NCBI GenBank assembly: GCA_964540205.1
Contig: CAZIMJ010000218.1
Span: 1 to 9,184, forward strand
DNA from: WTAW01 sp964540205
GTDB lineage: Bacteria > Acidobacteriota > Aminicenantia > Aminicenantales > Aminicenantaceae
Reading direction: 5' to 3'
DNA length: 9,184 nt
In this document: in pieces, positions 1 through 7,559 of the stretch
How positions within the stretch are numbered: the stretch's first letter is position 1
Layout of the letters: the number at the start of each line of letters is the position of its first letter
Position numbers and translations under genes: made by a program
Notes under the pieces: generated by a model
What the model was told of the DNA's origin: nothing
Databases searched by the model: none
What the model saw: the letters and a program-made list of their open reading frames with translations, nothing else

Positions 1-785
1 CGAACATCCTTTTCGATGATGACCTCTCCACTGACCTTGGATGCCTCATCAACCTGGCCTCCTATCTGTCTTGTTATGCGTTCAAGGATCAGCCGGTTGG
101 CATCAAGAATGTCTTCGAGTTTACCCGTGTCCTTCCACCAGCCCGAGACCAGATGGGGATGGACAATATGCCCGTGTTCGATCAAGTACTGGATGGCATC
201 TGTGATCTCCAGCTCATTCCTCCAGGATGGTGTTATGGCATTAACAGCCTCGAAGATATGGGAATCGAACATGTAGACCCCAACAAGAGCCAGGTTGCTC
301 GCCGGCTTTTTCGGCTTTTCAACCAGCCTCTTCACTCGTTCTCCGTCGAGCTCGGCGACGCCGAACATTTGAGGATTTGGCACCTCTGTGAGAAGGATGA
401 GCGAGCTGGGTTTCTTCTTTTTGAACTCATCAACCAGTGATTTGATGCCACTCTTGAGGATGTTATCGCCAAGATACATCACAAAGGGCTCTTTGGCCAA
501 GAATTCCTCAGATATTTTTACAGCATGGGCCAATCCCAGAGGGGATTCTTGCTCGATATAGGTGATTTTTACTCCCCATTGAGAACCATCCCCGACGGCC
601 GCCTTGATCTCATCTTTTGTGTCACCGACAACGATGCCGATCTCTTTTATCCCGGCTTCCTGGAGTGCTTCGATCCCGTAAAACAGGACAGGCTTGTTGG
701 CCACAGGGACCAATTGTTTAGCCTGTGTAAAAGTGAGAGGACGAAGTCTCGTCCCCTTCCCTCCGCTTAAAATCAGGCCTTTCAT
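1..785 (-). CDS. rmlA: Glucose-1-phosphate thymidylyltransferase, long form (3' part cut off by window edge)
   Basis: This gene should make dTDP-glucose from glucose-1-phosphate and dTTP in the cytoplasm, the first step to dTDP-rhamnose and related sugars of surface polysaccharide. I translated it by hand from the minus strand; 261 codons are visible. The N-terminus MKGLILSGGKGTRLRPLT is the nucleotide-binding signature, followed by KQLVPVANKPVLFYGIE, the YLGDN metal/nucleotide motif near residue 107, VEKP near 163 and GWWKDTG near 220. The last visible residues (SGEVIIEKDV) look like the start of the left-handed beta-helix found only in the long RmlA subfamily (about 350 residues), so roughly a quarter is missing. 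The ATG has a strong GAGGAG site 6 bases upstream. It begins 36 bases after lptD and is probably co-transcribed. A related nucleotidyltransferase with another sugar substrate cannot be excluded. Confidence 0.9.
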   Translation of the reverse strand, partial: MKGLILSGGKGTRLRPLTFTQAKQLVPVANKPVLFYGIEALQEAGIKEIGIVVGDTKDEIKAAVGDGSQWGVKITYIEQESPLGLAHAVKISEEFLAKEPFVMYLGDNILKSGIKSLVDEFKKKKPSSLILLTEVPNPQMFGVAELDGERVKRLVEKPKKPASNLALVGVYMFDSHIFEAVNAITPSWRNELEITDAIQYLIEHGHIVHPHLVSGWWKDTGKLEDILDANRLILERITRQIGGQVDEASKVSGEVIIEKDV

Positions 786-791
786 GTTTGA

Positions 792-797
792 CTCCTC
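792..797 (-). promoter_or_regulatory. Ribosome binding site of rmlA
   Basis: GAGGAG on the minus strand lies 6 bases before the ATG at 785. It fixes the start of the truncated nucleotidyltransferase gene and shows that it is translated independently of lptD upstream. Confidence 0.75.
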
Positions 798-821
798 GGT
801 TCCCTTGAATTGATCATCTTT

Positions 822-3098
822 TTAGTAACCTGTTCTATCACCATCATAATAAGGATTGTTTGTCTGTGCATGTTCGCTATCTGTTAGATCTCCGAGAAAA
901 TCTGTGGTTTTCCCAATATTTCCGAGTCCGATGGAAATGCCGAACTGAGCCTCGGGCTTCTCTCGGAAATAGAATATCTTAACATCTGCTTTAAAATCAA
1001 TACACTGGTAATGGTAAACCACAGAGAGAGACGTGTAAAGAAGCTTTCTCTCTTTGATGTTGTAATCCAGCATTCCGAGGGCATCGAGGTTGATCTTCGG
1101 GATTTTAAAGCCAGTATAGAAGCTGGCCTGATGACGCTCACCCCAAGTGTTGTCAAAATAGGGATTCAGACTCCTGTACCAACTGACCCTGAGAAACAGG
1201 TTGTCACCCGGTGCACCCAAGTTCGCCCCCAATCGGAGGCTCGAAAACCTCGTGTGGTAGGGATTAAACGCCATGGAAAAATCGATACTGTGTTTGGTCC
1301 CGGGGTAATACCTCAAATACCCGTTAATATCTGAAAATTCGGGAATTTTCCCGTCCACCTCAAAGCCCTGCATAGGGCTCTCTTCAGGGTTCAGGTAATA
1401 GATCTGACTCAGCCCAAAGGTGAAGATCTCTCGCGGCATTTTGTTGACCTTGACAAGAACTCGAGTGGTTAAACCGTAATTGACATAATGAGCGCGTGTA
1501 AAATAGCGGGCCGAGGTTATCACACGGTCGGACTGTTCGACCGGACTTTCGTATCGGTAGGAAAAAGTGGGCTCGATGATATGCTTTACCTTTGGCTCGT
1601 CTTCATCATCCAAGAATATCTTGTTGAACGTGGGCCCGATAAACTCAATGTTGAAAGTGAAGTTCTTTCTGAGGATGGGCTCAGCCACGATGCTCTTAGT
1701 GTTTGGGGCATAACTCTGCAGATCGAAGGACATGTTGGATGCCAAGGAAGAATTGATGACCAACCAGGGAATTGAGGTGAATGGCAGAGTAAGCACAGGA
1801 GAAAAAGAGATGCTCTGTGAGTTTCTCTGCGTGCCATCTTCATAATTTTCCCCATAATCTGTACCCTGCCGGCTGGCATAGGCCCATCCGTACTCCCAGG
1901 CACTGAAGGATGAGCGAAAGGAAAAGTAAAGCGGTGAGATCAGCTTGATCTGTGAGGAAGAGAATCCCACCTCTGGGAGGCTATAACGAATGATGGAATT
2001 TTCCCTGTCCGTGTAATAGGTTTCAAATCGGGAAGCGCGCATGTTCAGGTTGAAATAAGACCACGCTCTCTGCAGGAACACCTGAGAGCGACGGTTGGAC
2101 ACAACCGCACGTCTAAAATTGTTGTCGAATTCTCGGAGAAACTCATACGAGCTTTGATAATCCACATCAGCCACAAGGTTGAACGAAAAGGGAAGAGGCT
2201 GATTGTGGCTGAAACGGATAAGGTAGGCATTTTCGGGCAACTCCAGTTCAGGATCATCCTTGAATTTGAAGTAGTACAGGTTCAGTCGCCCTCCTGTACC
2301 TTGGGTAAACATATACCGGTACTCCAGACCACCTCCCAACCCTTGGGAGGAGTAGTAATCAAGGTTGAGTGTGGAATCCATGTTACGCCTTATGGCCCAG
2401 TAAAAGCTCTGGGAATAATTAAATCCTTTCTGCCCGTTGTAACCTAATTTTGGCATCAGAAAGCCGGTCGCCCGTTCTTCATCCAAGGGATATTTAAGGT
2501 ATGGGAAATAGAGGATCGGAACTTTTTTCACCTTGACCACAGAACTCCACATCTCCACATAGTCGGCTTTTTTGAGGTTTGCCCTGGAAAAAGAGAAGCG
2601 CCATCGCGGAGTCGGCTGGGTGCATGAGGTGAAGCTTCCTTTGATCATGCTGTACATGTTTTCATCCGTCTTCTCAACTGTTTCTGCCTCATAAAAAATA
2701 TTGGGCGAGGAGCGGCCAAAAACGTTTTGGAAGGTACCCAGTTGCGAATCGATGTTGAACTGGATGCTTTCCACGCTGATCACATCGCCTGGAGTCTGGA
2801 TCACAACATGGCCTTCAGCAAAGACATCCTTGGTTTCGGTGTCCAATTCGACCCTGTCGGCAAACAGCTTGATCGTCTTGTAGTGAATCTCCACATTGCC
2901 CGAAGCGATGATCCGATTCTCCAGCTGCTCCTGATAATTGGCGATCACTCTAAAGGGAGCCTCGTCTGTCTCTTTTTGATCGGCAGCCTGCGAAAGACCG
3001 GTGGCCTGTGTCTGGCCAAAGGAAATAGGACAGAGCCCTGCTAGAAGCACAAGGACGCAGAGAGACCGCTGCATGCGTTTATGGATCATTAAATACAA
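822..3098 (-). CDS. lptD: LPS-assembly outer-membrane protein LptD (OstA/Imp)
   Basis: LptD is the barrel that inserts LPS into the outer leaflet, fed by the periplasmic Lpt bridge and normally plugged by LptE. The 758 residues are typical of the family. A signal peptide (about residues 1-28, ending SFG-QTQA) is followed by an OstA/LptA-like jellyroll at about 48-130 (IIASGNVEIHYKTIKLFADR, then EGHVVIQTPG). The LptD hallmark block lies at about 191-245 (VPILYFPYLKYPLDEERATG, then a YWAI stretch). The rest is a long aromatic-rich barrel containing the conserved KHIIEPTFSYRY stretch. Only two cysteines remain after the signal peptide, C159 and C699, one in each domain. The start is a TTG 10 bases after an AGAGGG site; an in-frame ATG at 3089 is 19 bases from that site, so TTG fits better. 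It is transcribed away from mltD and followed 36 bases later by rmlA. No lptE is visible beside it. Confidence 0.95.
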   Translation of the reverse strand: MYLMIHKRMQRSLCVLVLLAGLCPISFGQTQATGLSQAADQKETDEAPFRVIANYQEQLENRIIASGNVEIHYKTIKLFADRVELDTETKDVFAEGHVVIQTPGDVISVESIQFNIDSQLGTFQNVFGRSSPNIFYEAETVEKTDENMYSMIKGSFTSCTQPTPRWRFSFSRANLKKADYVEMWSSVVKVKKVPILYFPYLKYPLDEERATGFLMPKLGYNGQKGFNYSQSFYWAIRRNMDSTLNLDYYSSQGLGGGLEYRYMFTQGTGGRLNLYYFKFKDDPELELPENAYLIRFSHNQPLPFSFNLVADVDYQSSYEFLREFDNNFRRAVVSNRRSQVFLQRAWSYFNLNMRASRFETYYTDRENSIIRYSLPEVGFSSSQIKLISPLYFSFRSSFSAWEYGWAYASRQGTDYGENYEDGTQRNSQSISFSPVLTLPFTSIPWLVINSSLASNMSFDLQSYAPNTKSIVAEPILRKNFTFNIEFIGPTFNKIFLDDEDEPKVKHIIEPTFSYRYESPVEQSDRVITSARYFTRAHYVNYGLTTRVLVKVNKMPREIFTFGLSQIYYLNPEESPMQGFEVDGKIPEFSDINGYLRYYPGTKHSIDFSMAFNPYHTRFSSLRLGANLGAPGDNLFLRVSWYRSLNPYFDNTWGERHQASFYTGFKIPKINLDALGMLDYNIKERKLLYTSLSVVYHYQCIDFKADVKIFYFREKPEAQFGISIGLGNIGKTTDFLGDLTDSEHAQTNNPYYDGDRTGY

Positions 3099-3108
3099 TG
3101 TTACACAA

Positions 3109-3117
3109 CCCTCTCTC
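3109..3117 (-). promoter_or_regulatory. Ribosome binding site deciding the TTG start of lptD
   Basis: GAGAGAGGG on the minus strand ends 10 bases before the TTG at 3098 and 19 bases before the ATG at 3089. Spacing favours the TTG codon, although 10 bases is on the long side. Confidence 0.5.
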
Positions 3118-3256
3118 GATTATCAATAAACTTTCCCCGATAAATCCCGGGGGGGATGCACTCCCAAATCCGTGATCGTATGGACTCGAGTTGCGCTATT
3201 GAGTGTCCCAATTGTGTGGTGGAGAAAACCGTGAGAAGAGCTCGAGGCGGACATGG

Positions 3257-3279
3257 CACATCTCTCTGAGGGAGATGTG
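3257..3279. other. 10-base-pair hairpin in the lptD/mltD spacer
   Basis: CACATCTCTC at 3257-3266 pairs with GGGAGATGTG at 3270-3279 (one G-U pair) around a 3-base TGA loop. No T-run follows on the plus strand, so it is not a standard terminator. It would lie in the 5' leader of lptD if transcription begins upstream of it. Confidence 0.5.
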
Positions 3280-3301
3280 AGAGAAGCCCGGAACCGAGCG
3301 A

Positions 3302-3322
3302 AGTTTCCTCGCTGGGGAAACT
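3302..3322. other. 9-base-pair hairpin in the lptD/mltD spacer
   Basis: AGTTTCCTC at 3302-3310 pairs with GGGGAAACT at 3314-3322 (one G-U pair) around a GCT loop. It has the same design as its neighbour at 3257-3279: a long stem, a 3-base loop and a single wobble two pairs from the loop. Confidence 0.5.
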
Positions 3323-3402
3323 GAGAGTGTTTTCGAAATCATTAATTGGAACACTCGGGATATCATCCATCACGGCATTGGAGATGATCCTAGAGAAACA
3401 TG

Positions 3403-3419
3403 CCTGTTGACTCAACAGG
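3403..3419. promoter_or_regulatory. Dyad overlapping the mltD -35 box, candidate operator
   Basis: CCTGTTG at 3403-3409 and CAACAGG at 3413-3419 form a perfect 7-base inverted repeat around ACT. The TTGACT -35 hexamer (3407-3412) sits inside it, so a protein bound here would block RNA polymerase. Confidence 0.45.
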
Positions 3420-3435
3420 GTAGAAATGCTATAAA
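3407..3435 (+). promoter_or_regulatory. Sigma-70 promoter of mltD
   Basis: TTGACT at 3407-3412 and TATAAA at 3430-3435 are 17 bases apart, with an extended -10 TG at 3427-3428. Transcription would start near 3442, giving a leader of only about 14 bases. It fits closely with the ribosome site and start codon just downstream. Confidence 0.8.
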
Positions 3436-3446
3436 TACCCTTTTTT

Positions 3447-3450
3447 AGGA
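3447..3450 (+). promoter_or_regulatory. Ribosome binding site of mltD
   Basis: AGGA lies 5 bases before the ATG at 3456 and just downstream of the predicted transcript start near 3442. It supports this start. Confidence 0.6.
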
Positions 3451-3455
3451 AAAAA

Positions 3456-5267
3456 ATGAAAAAATTAAAGATTTGGTTGTATTTCATAAGTATCCTTGCT
3501 CTACTGGTTTTTACCTGGAGTTGCTCATCCAAACAACAACCGGTGCAGCAGGTCCCTGAAATCGCGACTCAAGAAACAGTCACCGAGGAACCACCACCAG
3601 AAGAGGCCCAAGCAGAGGAGTCCCCTCCTGTCGCAATGGAAGAGAAAAAAGAGGGAATCCAAGAAATCTCACAAGAGCAGCAAGAAGAACAAGAAGAGCC
3701 AGAGAGAAAACGAACAGCAGCGGAAATCCTGGAAGACGCACTTTCTGTTTACCAGGATGCACAGATCGCCTGGAGCAAGACAGATATAGACACAGCGCTA
3801 GCAGCTCTGGATGACGCATACAGCCTGTTGCTCCAACTGGAACTTCCCCAGGAATCCTCCCTAAACCAAGAAAAAAACGACTTAAGGCTTCTGATCGCGC
3901 AGAGGATCCAAGAGATCTATGCTTCTCATCTCATTGCGGTCGGTGAAAATCACAAGTCCATCCCTCTAGTTGAGAACCAAGATGTTCTGGCCGAGATTAA
4001 GAGCTTCCAAACAGTCGAAAGAAAGTATTTCGAGGATGCTTACAGACGAAGTGGGCTCTACAGAGAGATGATCCTCGAGGAGATCAGAAAAGAAGCCATG
4101 CCTGAAGAATTATCCTGGGTGCCCATCTTCGAAAGCGGATTCAAGGTCAATGCTTATTCCAGTGCACGGGCTCTGGGTCTCTGGCAGTTCATATCATCCA
4201 CAGGATACCGGTTCGGGTTGAAACGGACACGCTGGGTGGATGAGCGGATGGACCCGGAAAAATCCACGCGGGCAGCTATCCAGTATCTAAAGGAGCTCCA
4301 CGCCTTATTCGGAGATTGGACAACAGCACTGGCAGCGTACAACTGCGGCGAGTTCAGGGTGCAGAGGCTCATCCGGAATCAGCGGATCAACTATCTCGAT
4401 AACTTCTGGGACCTGTACAAACTGTTGCCGAGGCAGACGGCCCGTTTTGTCCCCCGGTTCATTGCCACGATTCTCATCACCAATGACCCAGAAAAGTACG
4501 GTATGACTCTTCCAACACCCGATCCTCCAATAGAGTACGAAACCGTTGGAATATACCGTCCTGTCAAACTCTCCACTCTTTCCTCAAACATGGGATTGAG
4601 CGCGGACGAAATGGATAAGCTCAATCCAGAATTGCGCCATAAATCCACACCCGAGGGAGATTACTCCCTTAAAGTTCCCGTAGGGTGTGGAGAAAAAACT
4701 CTGGCTGCCCTCGAGTCAACAGCCCGTTGGATCCCTCCGGAAGCCACCTATTCCATCCACTATGTCAGGAAGGGTGAGACGGTTGGAGGAATCGCCCGCC
4801 GATACAGGACATCCATTTCTGCCATCGCCCGTCTCAACGGGCTCAACAGGCGGTACACCATCTACCCCGGACAGAGGCTCAAAGTTTCCGGCCTTACCGG
4901 AAGCAGTTCATCCTCTGTCCAATCTCGAGAGCTCATACGCGAGGGAGAAAAGCTCGTCTACGTCGTCAAAAGAGGAGACTCCCTCTACCAGATCGCCAGT
5001 TCCTTCAACACATCGGTCGATGAAATAAAAAGGAGAAACAGCCTCACGAGCAACACACTCCAGGTGGGACAGAAACTAACAGTACAGACCGGCAATCTCT
5101 CCGGAGCCGCCCAATACACGGTTAGATCCGGTGACACACCCTATGAGATCGCCAAGAAATACGGGATGAGCTTGAGCGTCCTCCTCTCGCTCAATGGGCT
5201 CAACTCAAGGTCCAAGATCTATCCCGGGCAAAAGCTCTGGGTCAATTCGAATAACAACCTTCCTTAG
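3456..5267 (+). CDS. mltD: MltD-like membrane-bound lytic murein transglycosylase with three LysM repeats
   Basis: This enzyme should cleave peptidoglycan glycan strands between MurNAc and GlcNAc to give 1,6-anhydro ends, from a site anchored at the periplasmic face of a membrane. The 603 residues begin with a signal peptide ending at Cys23 (TWSC, a loose lipobox). A Glu/Pro/Gln-rich linker (about 27-88) and a helical segment that may be TPR-like (about 86-160) follow. The GH23 SLT domain spans about 200-350, with catalytic Glu226 in PIFESGF, SARALGLWQF (236-245), AYNCGEFRVQ (294-303) and LPRQTARFVPRFIA (324-337). A degenerate LysM-like stretch at about 366-410 precedes three clear LysM repeats at about 433-477, 501-543 and 553-596, which bind GlcNAc polymers. 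The ATG follows AGGA by 5 bases behind a strong promoter. Its stop overlaps that of the convergent lipoprotein gene by 4 bases, so neither gene has room for its own terminator there. Confidence 0.93.
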   Translation: MKKLKIWLYFISILALLVFTWSCSSKQQPVQQVPEIATQETVTEEPPPEEAQAEESPPVAMEEKKEGIQEISQEQQEEQEEPERKRTAAEILEDALSVYQDAQIAWSKTDIDTALAALDDAYSLLLQLELPQESSLNQEKNDLRLLIAQRIQEIYASHLIAVGENHKSIPLVENQDVLAEIKSFQTVERKYFEDAYRRSGLYREMILEEIRKEAMPEELSWVPIFESGFKVNAYSSARALGLWQFISSTGYRFGLKRTRWVDERMDPEKSTRAAIQYLKELHALFGDWTTALAAYNCGEFRVQRLIRNQRINYLDNFWDLYKLLPRQTARFVPRFIATILITNDPEKYGMTLPTPDPPIEYETVGIYRPVKLSTLSSNMGLSADEMDKLNPELRHKSTPEGDYSLKVPVGCGEKTLAALESTARWIPPEATYSIHYVRKGETVGGIARRYRTSISAIARLNGLNRRYTIYPGQRLKVSGLTGSSSSSVQSRELIREGEKLVYVVKRGDSLYQIASSFNTSVDEIKRRNSLTSNTLQVGQKLTVQTGNLSGAAQYTVRSGDTPYEIAKKYGMSLSVLLSLNGLNSRSKIYPGQKLWVNSNNNLP

Positions 5268-5713
5268 CGGACGATGAATGTTCGGCGTCCTGCCAACTCT
5301 CCGTTGACCAATATCACAACCACCCAGTGGCCCTCTAGGCTCTCCTCTTGCTGCATGTCTAGCCCGTCGTAGGCGGTCACAGCCTCCAAATAAGCCTCGT
5401 TTTCGTTCACAGGAACATCGGCCGTCTCTTTGAAAAGCGATCCATCTGGGGCATACCACTTCCATTTAAGCGTCATGGCCCGTCCTACATTTTTTAGCTC
5501 CACAAAGCAGAGCACATCCGGATCATCCATGACAAAATCCGTCGTTATATCCACAGGAGCCAGAAGTTCACCGTCCGGGATTACTCTTTTGCAGAGCACG
5601 AGAGTTTCTACGAGCTGTTCGGGCTCGGGACGCGGTTCGATCTTAAAAGAGACACACCCTCCCCCGGCCAAAAAGCTTGCAACACTAAAAATAACGATCG
5701 CTTTTTTTATCAT
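5264..5713 (-). CDS. Small lipoprotein coupled to the LptD-like gene, function unknown
   Basis: I do not recognise the family. The 149 residues start with a short signal peptide and a probable lipid-anchor Cys20 (FLAGGGC, not a canonical lipobox). The C-terminal half (about 65-149) reads as a beta-sandwich: strands such as LCFVELKNV and LKWKWYAPDG, then GHWVVVILVNGELAGRRTF, a pattern common in extracytoplasmic carbohydrate- or protein-binding modules. The start is the ATG overlapping the upstream stop as ATGA, which implies translational coupling to the LptD-like gene; a longer in-frame ATG at 5758 lies inside that gene and would put the signal peptide in the wrong place. Because it follows an LptD-like barrel so closely, it may be a partner lipoprotein as LptE is for LptD, but there is no visible LptE similarity. 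It ends tail to tail on mltD. Confidence 0.8.
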   Translation of the reverse strand: MIKKAIVIFSVASFLAGGGCVSFKIEPRPEPEQLVETLVLCKRVIPDGELLAPVDITTDFVMDDPDVLCFVELKNVGRAMTLKWKWYAPDGSLFKETADVPVNENEAYLEAVTAYDGLDMQQEESLEGHWVVVILVNGELAGRRTFIVR

Positions 5714-7557
5714 CTCGGTATCAATTCCACGGAAAACTGTTTGGACAAGCTTCGCCATATAAACCGCAATTGTACACGGCCGGCATCTCTCACCAGGAAC
5801 AGGTCGATATTGTTGAGCTTATTCAGGATAAAATCATAGTTGATCAGAGTATGAAATTTCCATTTTCTGATGACCTCGAAAGAGATGTCAGCAAAAGACT
5901 GTGTCCACCGTTTGTTTTTTGGATCATAGGAGACAGAGATCCAACTGCTCAGTTTATCAGAAGGATTTGCCCGGAAGACAGCACTTAAATCCTGACTTGT
6001 GGTCCCCTCGATGAGCCAATCTCTCGATCTGCGCCGCGATTGGAAATTGTACAATCCTTCCAAGAAGAAACCTCTGGCGACCTCAACGGCCGCATTCCCG
6101 ATGAAACCGCCAGAAGTGAAATTCCGGTCTTCCTTCTCGAGAAATTGTTCTACGGCCACACTCATATTCAGAGAAAAACGCGGTGCCACATACATGGGCT
6201 GGGTGGACAGGCTGAAAATCATGTTGTTGCTGTATGTATCCTGGTGTTCGGTGCCCGCTGTTACATCGCTATAGATAAATATGTTCGTGAGGCTCGCCAC
6301 AAGGATCCCCCCATAAAAGGGGAAGGGATTGATCCCCACCCGGAGTTGTGGCTGGGAGAGGAGCTGACTCCCAAAGAGGTCATGGTTGAGGTAATAGTCG
6401 GTGGACAGGTTAAAAATCCGGGAATCATAGGAAAGGCTCACTCCCCCTGTGAGGATCTCAGAAAAACTTTCGCTCCCCACGATCTTGATCTTGGAATATG
6501 TGGAGTTGAGAAAAAGCGTGAAACGTTCGAGGAAGGTGTTGCCATAGGCGAGACTTCCCAAAACCTGATCCTGGACCTCATACCTCCCTGCAAGAGACAG
6601 ATCTCCCAAATGTCCTCCACTTACGGTGGAGGTGAATCCAAACCATGTTTCTCCTTTGAAATTGATCGGTTTATTGTAGGAGACATCAAAGTTTGTGGTG
6701 ACCGTCTCGCTCCACCTCCTGTTTAACACAATGCTGGCATTCCAGAGATTGCTGGAATTATAGTTACCGGTAAAACTGGCGTTTGTTTTATTGTCGAAAA
6801 CAACAGAGGTGGAATTCAGGATATCTATCTGTCTGTCTGGTCCCAAGTAATCTTTGAGCACCGAACGCTCTTCATAATTCAACTGCGTCAAACTGCTGAT
6901 TCTATCCGGAGTCCTGAAAAGGTAGCTTCCCCGGGCGATGATCCCTTGGGATTTTGTGAACCAAATCTTATCCAAGGAGAAACCACTGTCCCTCTGTTTT
7001 AATCCCGACGAGAGCTTGAATTTTTTGAATCCGACCGATTCCAGCCCCTCAAGATGGAGGACAACTCTTTCCCCCAGAACCTCATAAACCTCTGTTATCT
7101 GAGCCATCTCACAGGTGAAATAGAACAGCGAAGACTGTATCATGGACAGTGTGAGCGTCTCGAGCACATCAAAGGGTAGGGCGTTTTCTTCTTCTTCTTC
7201 TTCCGGCCTAAATTTTATCACTCTAACCTTTTCCGAGTAATTGATGAGTGTCCCTCTTCTCTCCTCAGGACTGAACAAAAATTCGTCCCCCTCAAACCTC
7301 TCCCCCTCCTTTGTCAAGACAACAGAGCCGTACGCATAGAAGACTCGTGCCCCGATATCGGCTTTTAGATGGTCGCAGGTCACATCATATGAAAGTATTT
7401 GGAAAGAAACGCCCTCTCCGTATATCTGGTTGTGATCATAACTGTAGGCAAGATAAGAACCTTTAAATTCGATCAGGATCTTTTCTTCGGATACAAGAAA
7501 GGATGTCCCGCTCAGGAGCATCGTGATAACACAGAATATTTTTCTCAATAATCTCAA
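5710..7557 (-). CDS. LptD/OstA-like outer-membrane barrel protein (divergent second copy)
   Basis: This looks like a distant relative of LptD. With the TTG start it has 615 residues. A signal peptide (about 1-23, LVS-EEK) is followed by a jellyroll of the LptA/OstA type at about 27-115 (GSYLAYSYDHNQIYGEGVSF, VFYAYGSVVLTKEGERFEGD). A run of six Glu (119-124) follows, then a long alternating, aromatic-rich barrel to the C-terminus (QFSVELIPR). It lacks the PILYFPY/TGFLMP block of true LptD, and its two mature cysteines (C61, C149) are both in the N-terminal part, so the LptD disulfide pattern is absent. The TTG lies 2 bases after the upstream stop and gives a normal signal peptide. An ATG at 7605 would add 16 charged residues and overlap the upstream gene by 46 bases. 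Neither start has a clear ribosome site. Substrate unknown: LPS, another glycolipid or a structural role are all possible. Confidence 0.75.
   Translation of the reverse strand: MRLLRKIFCVITMLLSGTSFLVSEEKILIEFKGSYLAYSYDHNQIYGEGVSFQILSYDVTCDHLKADIGARVFYAYGSVVLTKEGERFEGDEFLFSPEERRGTLINYSEKVRVIKFRPEEEEEENALPFDVLETLTLSMIQSSLFYFTCEMAQITEVYEVLGERVVLHLEGLESVGFKKFKLSSGLKQRDSGFSLDKIWFTKSQGIIARGSYLFRTPDRISSLTQLNYEERSVLKDYLGPDRQIDILNSTSVVFDNKTNASFTGNYNSSNLWNASIVLNRRWSETVTTNFDVSYNKPINFKGETWFGFTSTVSGGHLGDLSLAGRYEVQDQVLGSLAYGNTFLERFTLFLNSTYSKIKIVGSESFSEILTGGVSLSYDSRIFNLSTDYYLNHDLFGSQLLSQPQLRVGINPFPFYGGILVASLTNIFIYSDVTAGTEHQDTYSNNMIFSLSTQPMYVAPRFSLNMSVAVEQFLEKEDRNFTSGGFIGNAAVEVARGFFLEGLYNFQSRRRSRDWLIEGTTSQDLSAVFRANPSDKLSSWISVSYDPKNKRWTQSFADISFEVIRKWKFHTLINYDFILNKLNNIDLFLVRDAGRVQLRFIWRSLSKQFSVELIPR
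7186..7203 (-). repeat. (GAA)6 triplet repeat
   Basis: Six TTC units on the plus strand encode Glu119-Glu124 of the LptD-like protein. A gain or loss of units would change the length of an acidic loop after the jellyroll without shifting the frame. Confidence 0.7.
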
Positions 7558-7559
7558 TT

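Larger units (their letters stand above)
3201..3356. repeat. Widely spaced 13-base inverted repeat
   Basis: GAGTGTCCCAATT at 3201-3213 is the reverse complement of AATTGGAACACTC at 3344-3356 except for one base. The arms are 130 bases apart and enclose both short hairpins. This could be a paired binding site for one regulator or a long-range stem in a leader transcript; chance is also possible. Confidence 0.4.
3099..3455. other. Divergent lptD/mltD control region
   Basis: This 357-base spacer separates two divergent envelope genes. No credible gene lies in it. It contains two perfect or near-perfect hairpins (3257-3279 and 3302-3322), a 13-base inverted repeat with arms at 3201-3213 and 3344-3356 (one mismatch), a G7 run at 3149-3155, a dyad over the mltD -35 box (3403-3419) and the mltD promoter. 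I found no equally good promoter reading toward lptD; TTGATAAT near 3117-3124 on the minus strand could be a -10 box but lacks a matching -35. Confidence 0.7.

Noticed and set aside
3131..3155. CCCCG/CGGGG pairing and G7 run as a lptD terminator or attenuator
   Set aside because: The stem is only five pairs with an 8-base loop and no T-run on either strand.
3101..3532. 143-codon open frame on the minus strand between mltD and lptD, ending 2 bases before the lptD TTG
   Set aside because: It starts inside mltD, crosses the mltD promoter and both hairpins, and its translation has no family resemblance or signal peptide. An upstream-ORF role for lptD is possible but unsupported.
4154..4372. Minus-strand frame inside mltD, and other antisense or out-of-frame runs within mltD, lptD and the cluster
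   Set aside because: They are shadows of strongly supported genes with catalytic or fold motifs in the true frame.
6040..6726. 228-codon plus-strand frame
   Set aside because: It lies wholly antisense to the LptD-like gene, which has clear barrel and jellyroll features; the antisense translation has none.
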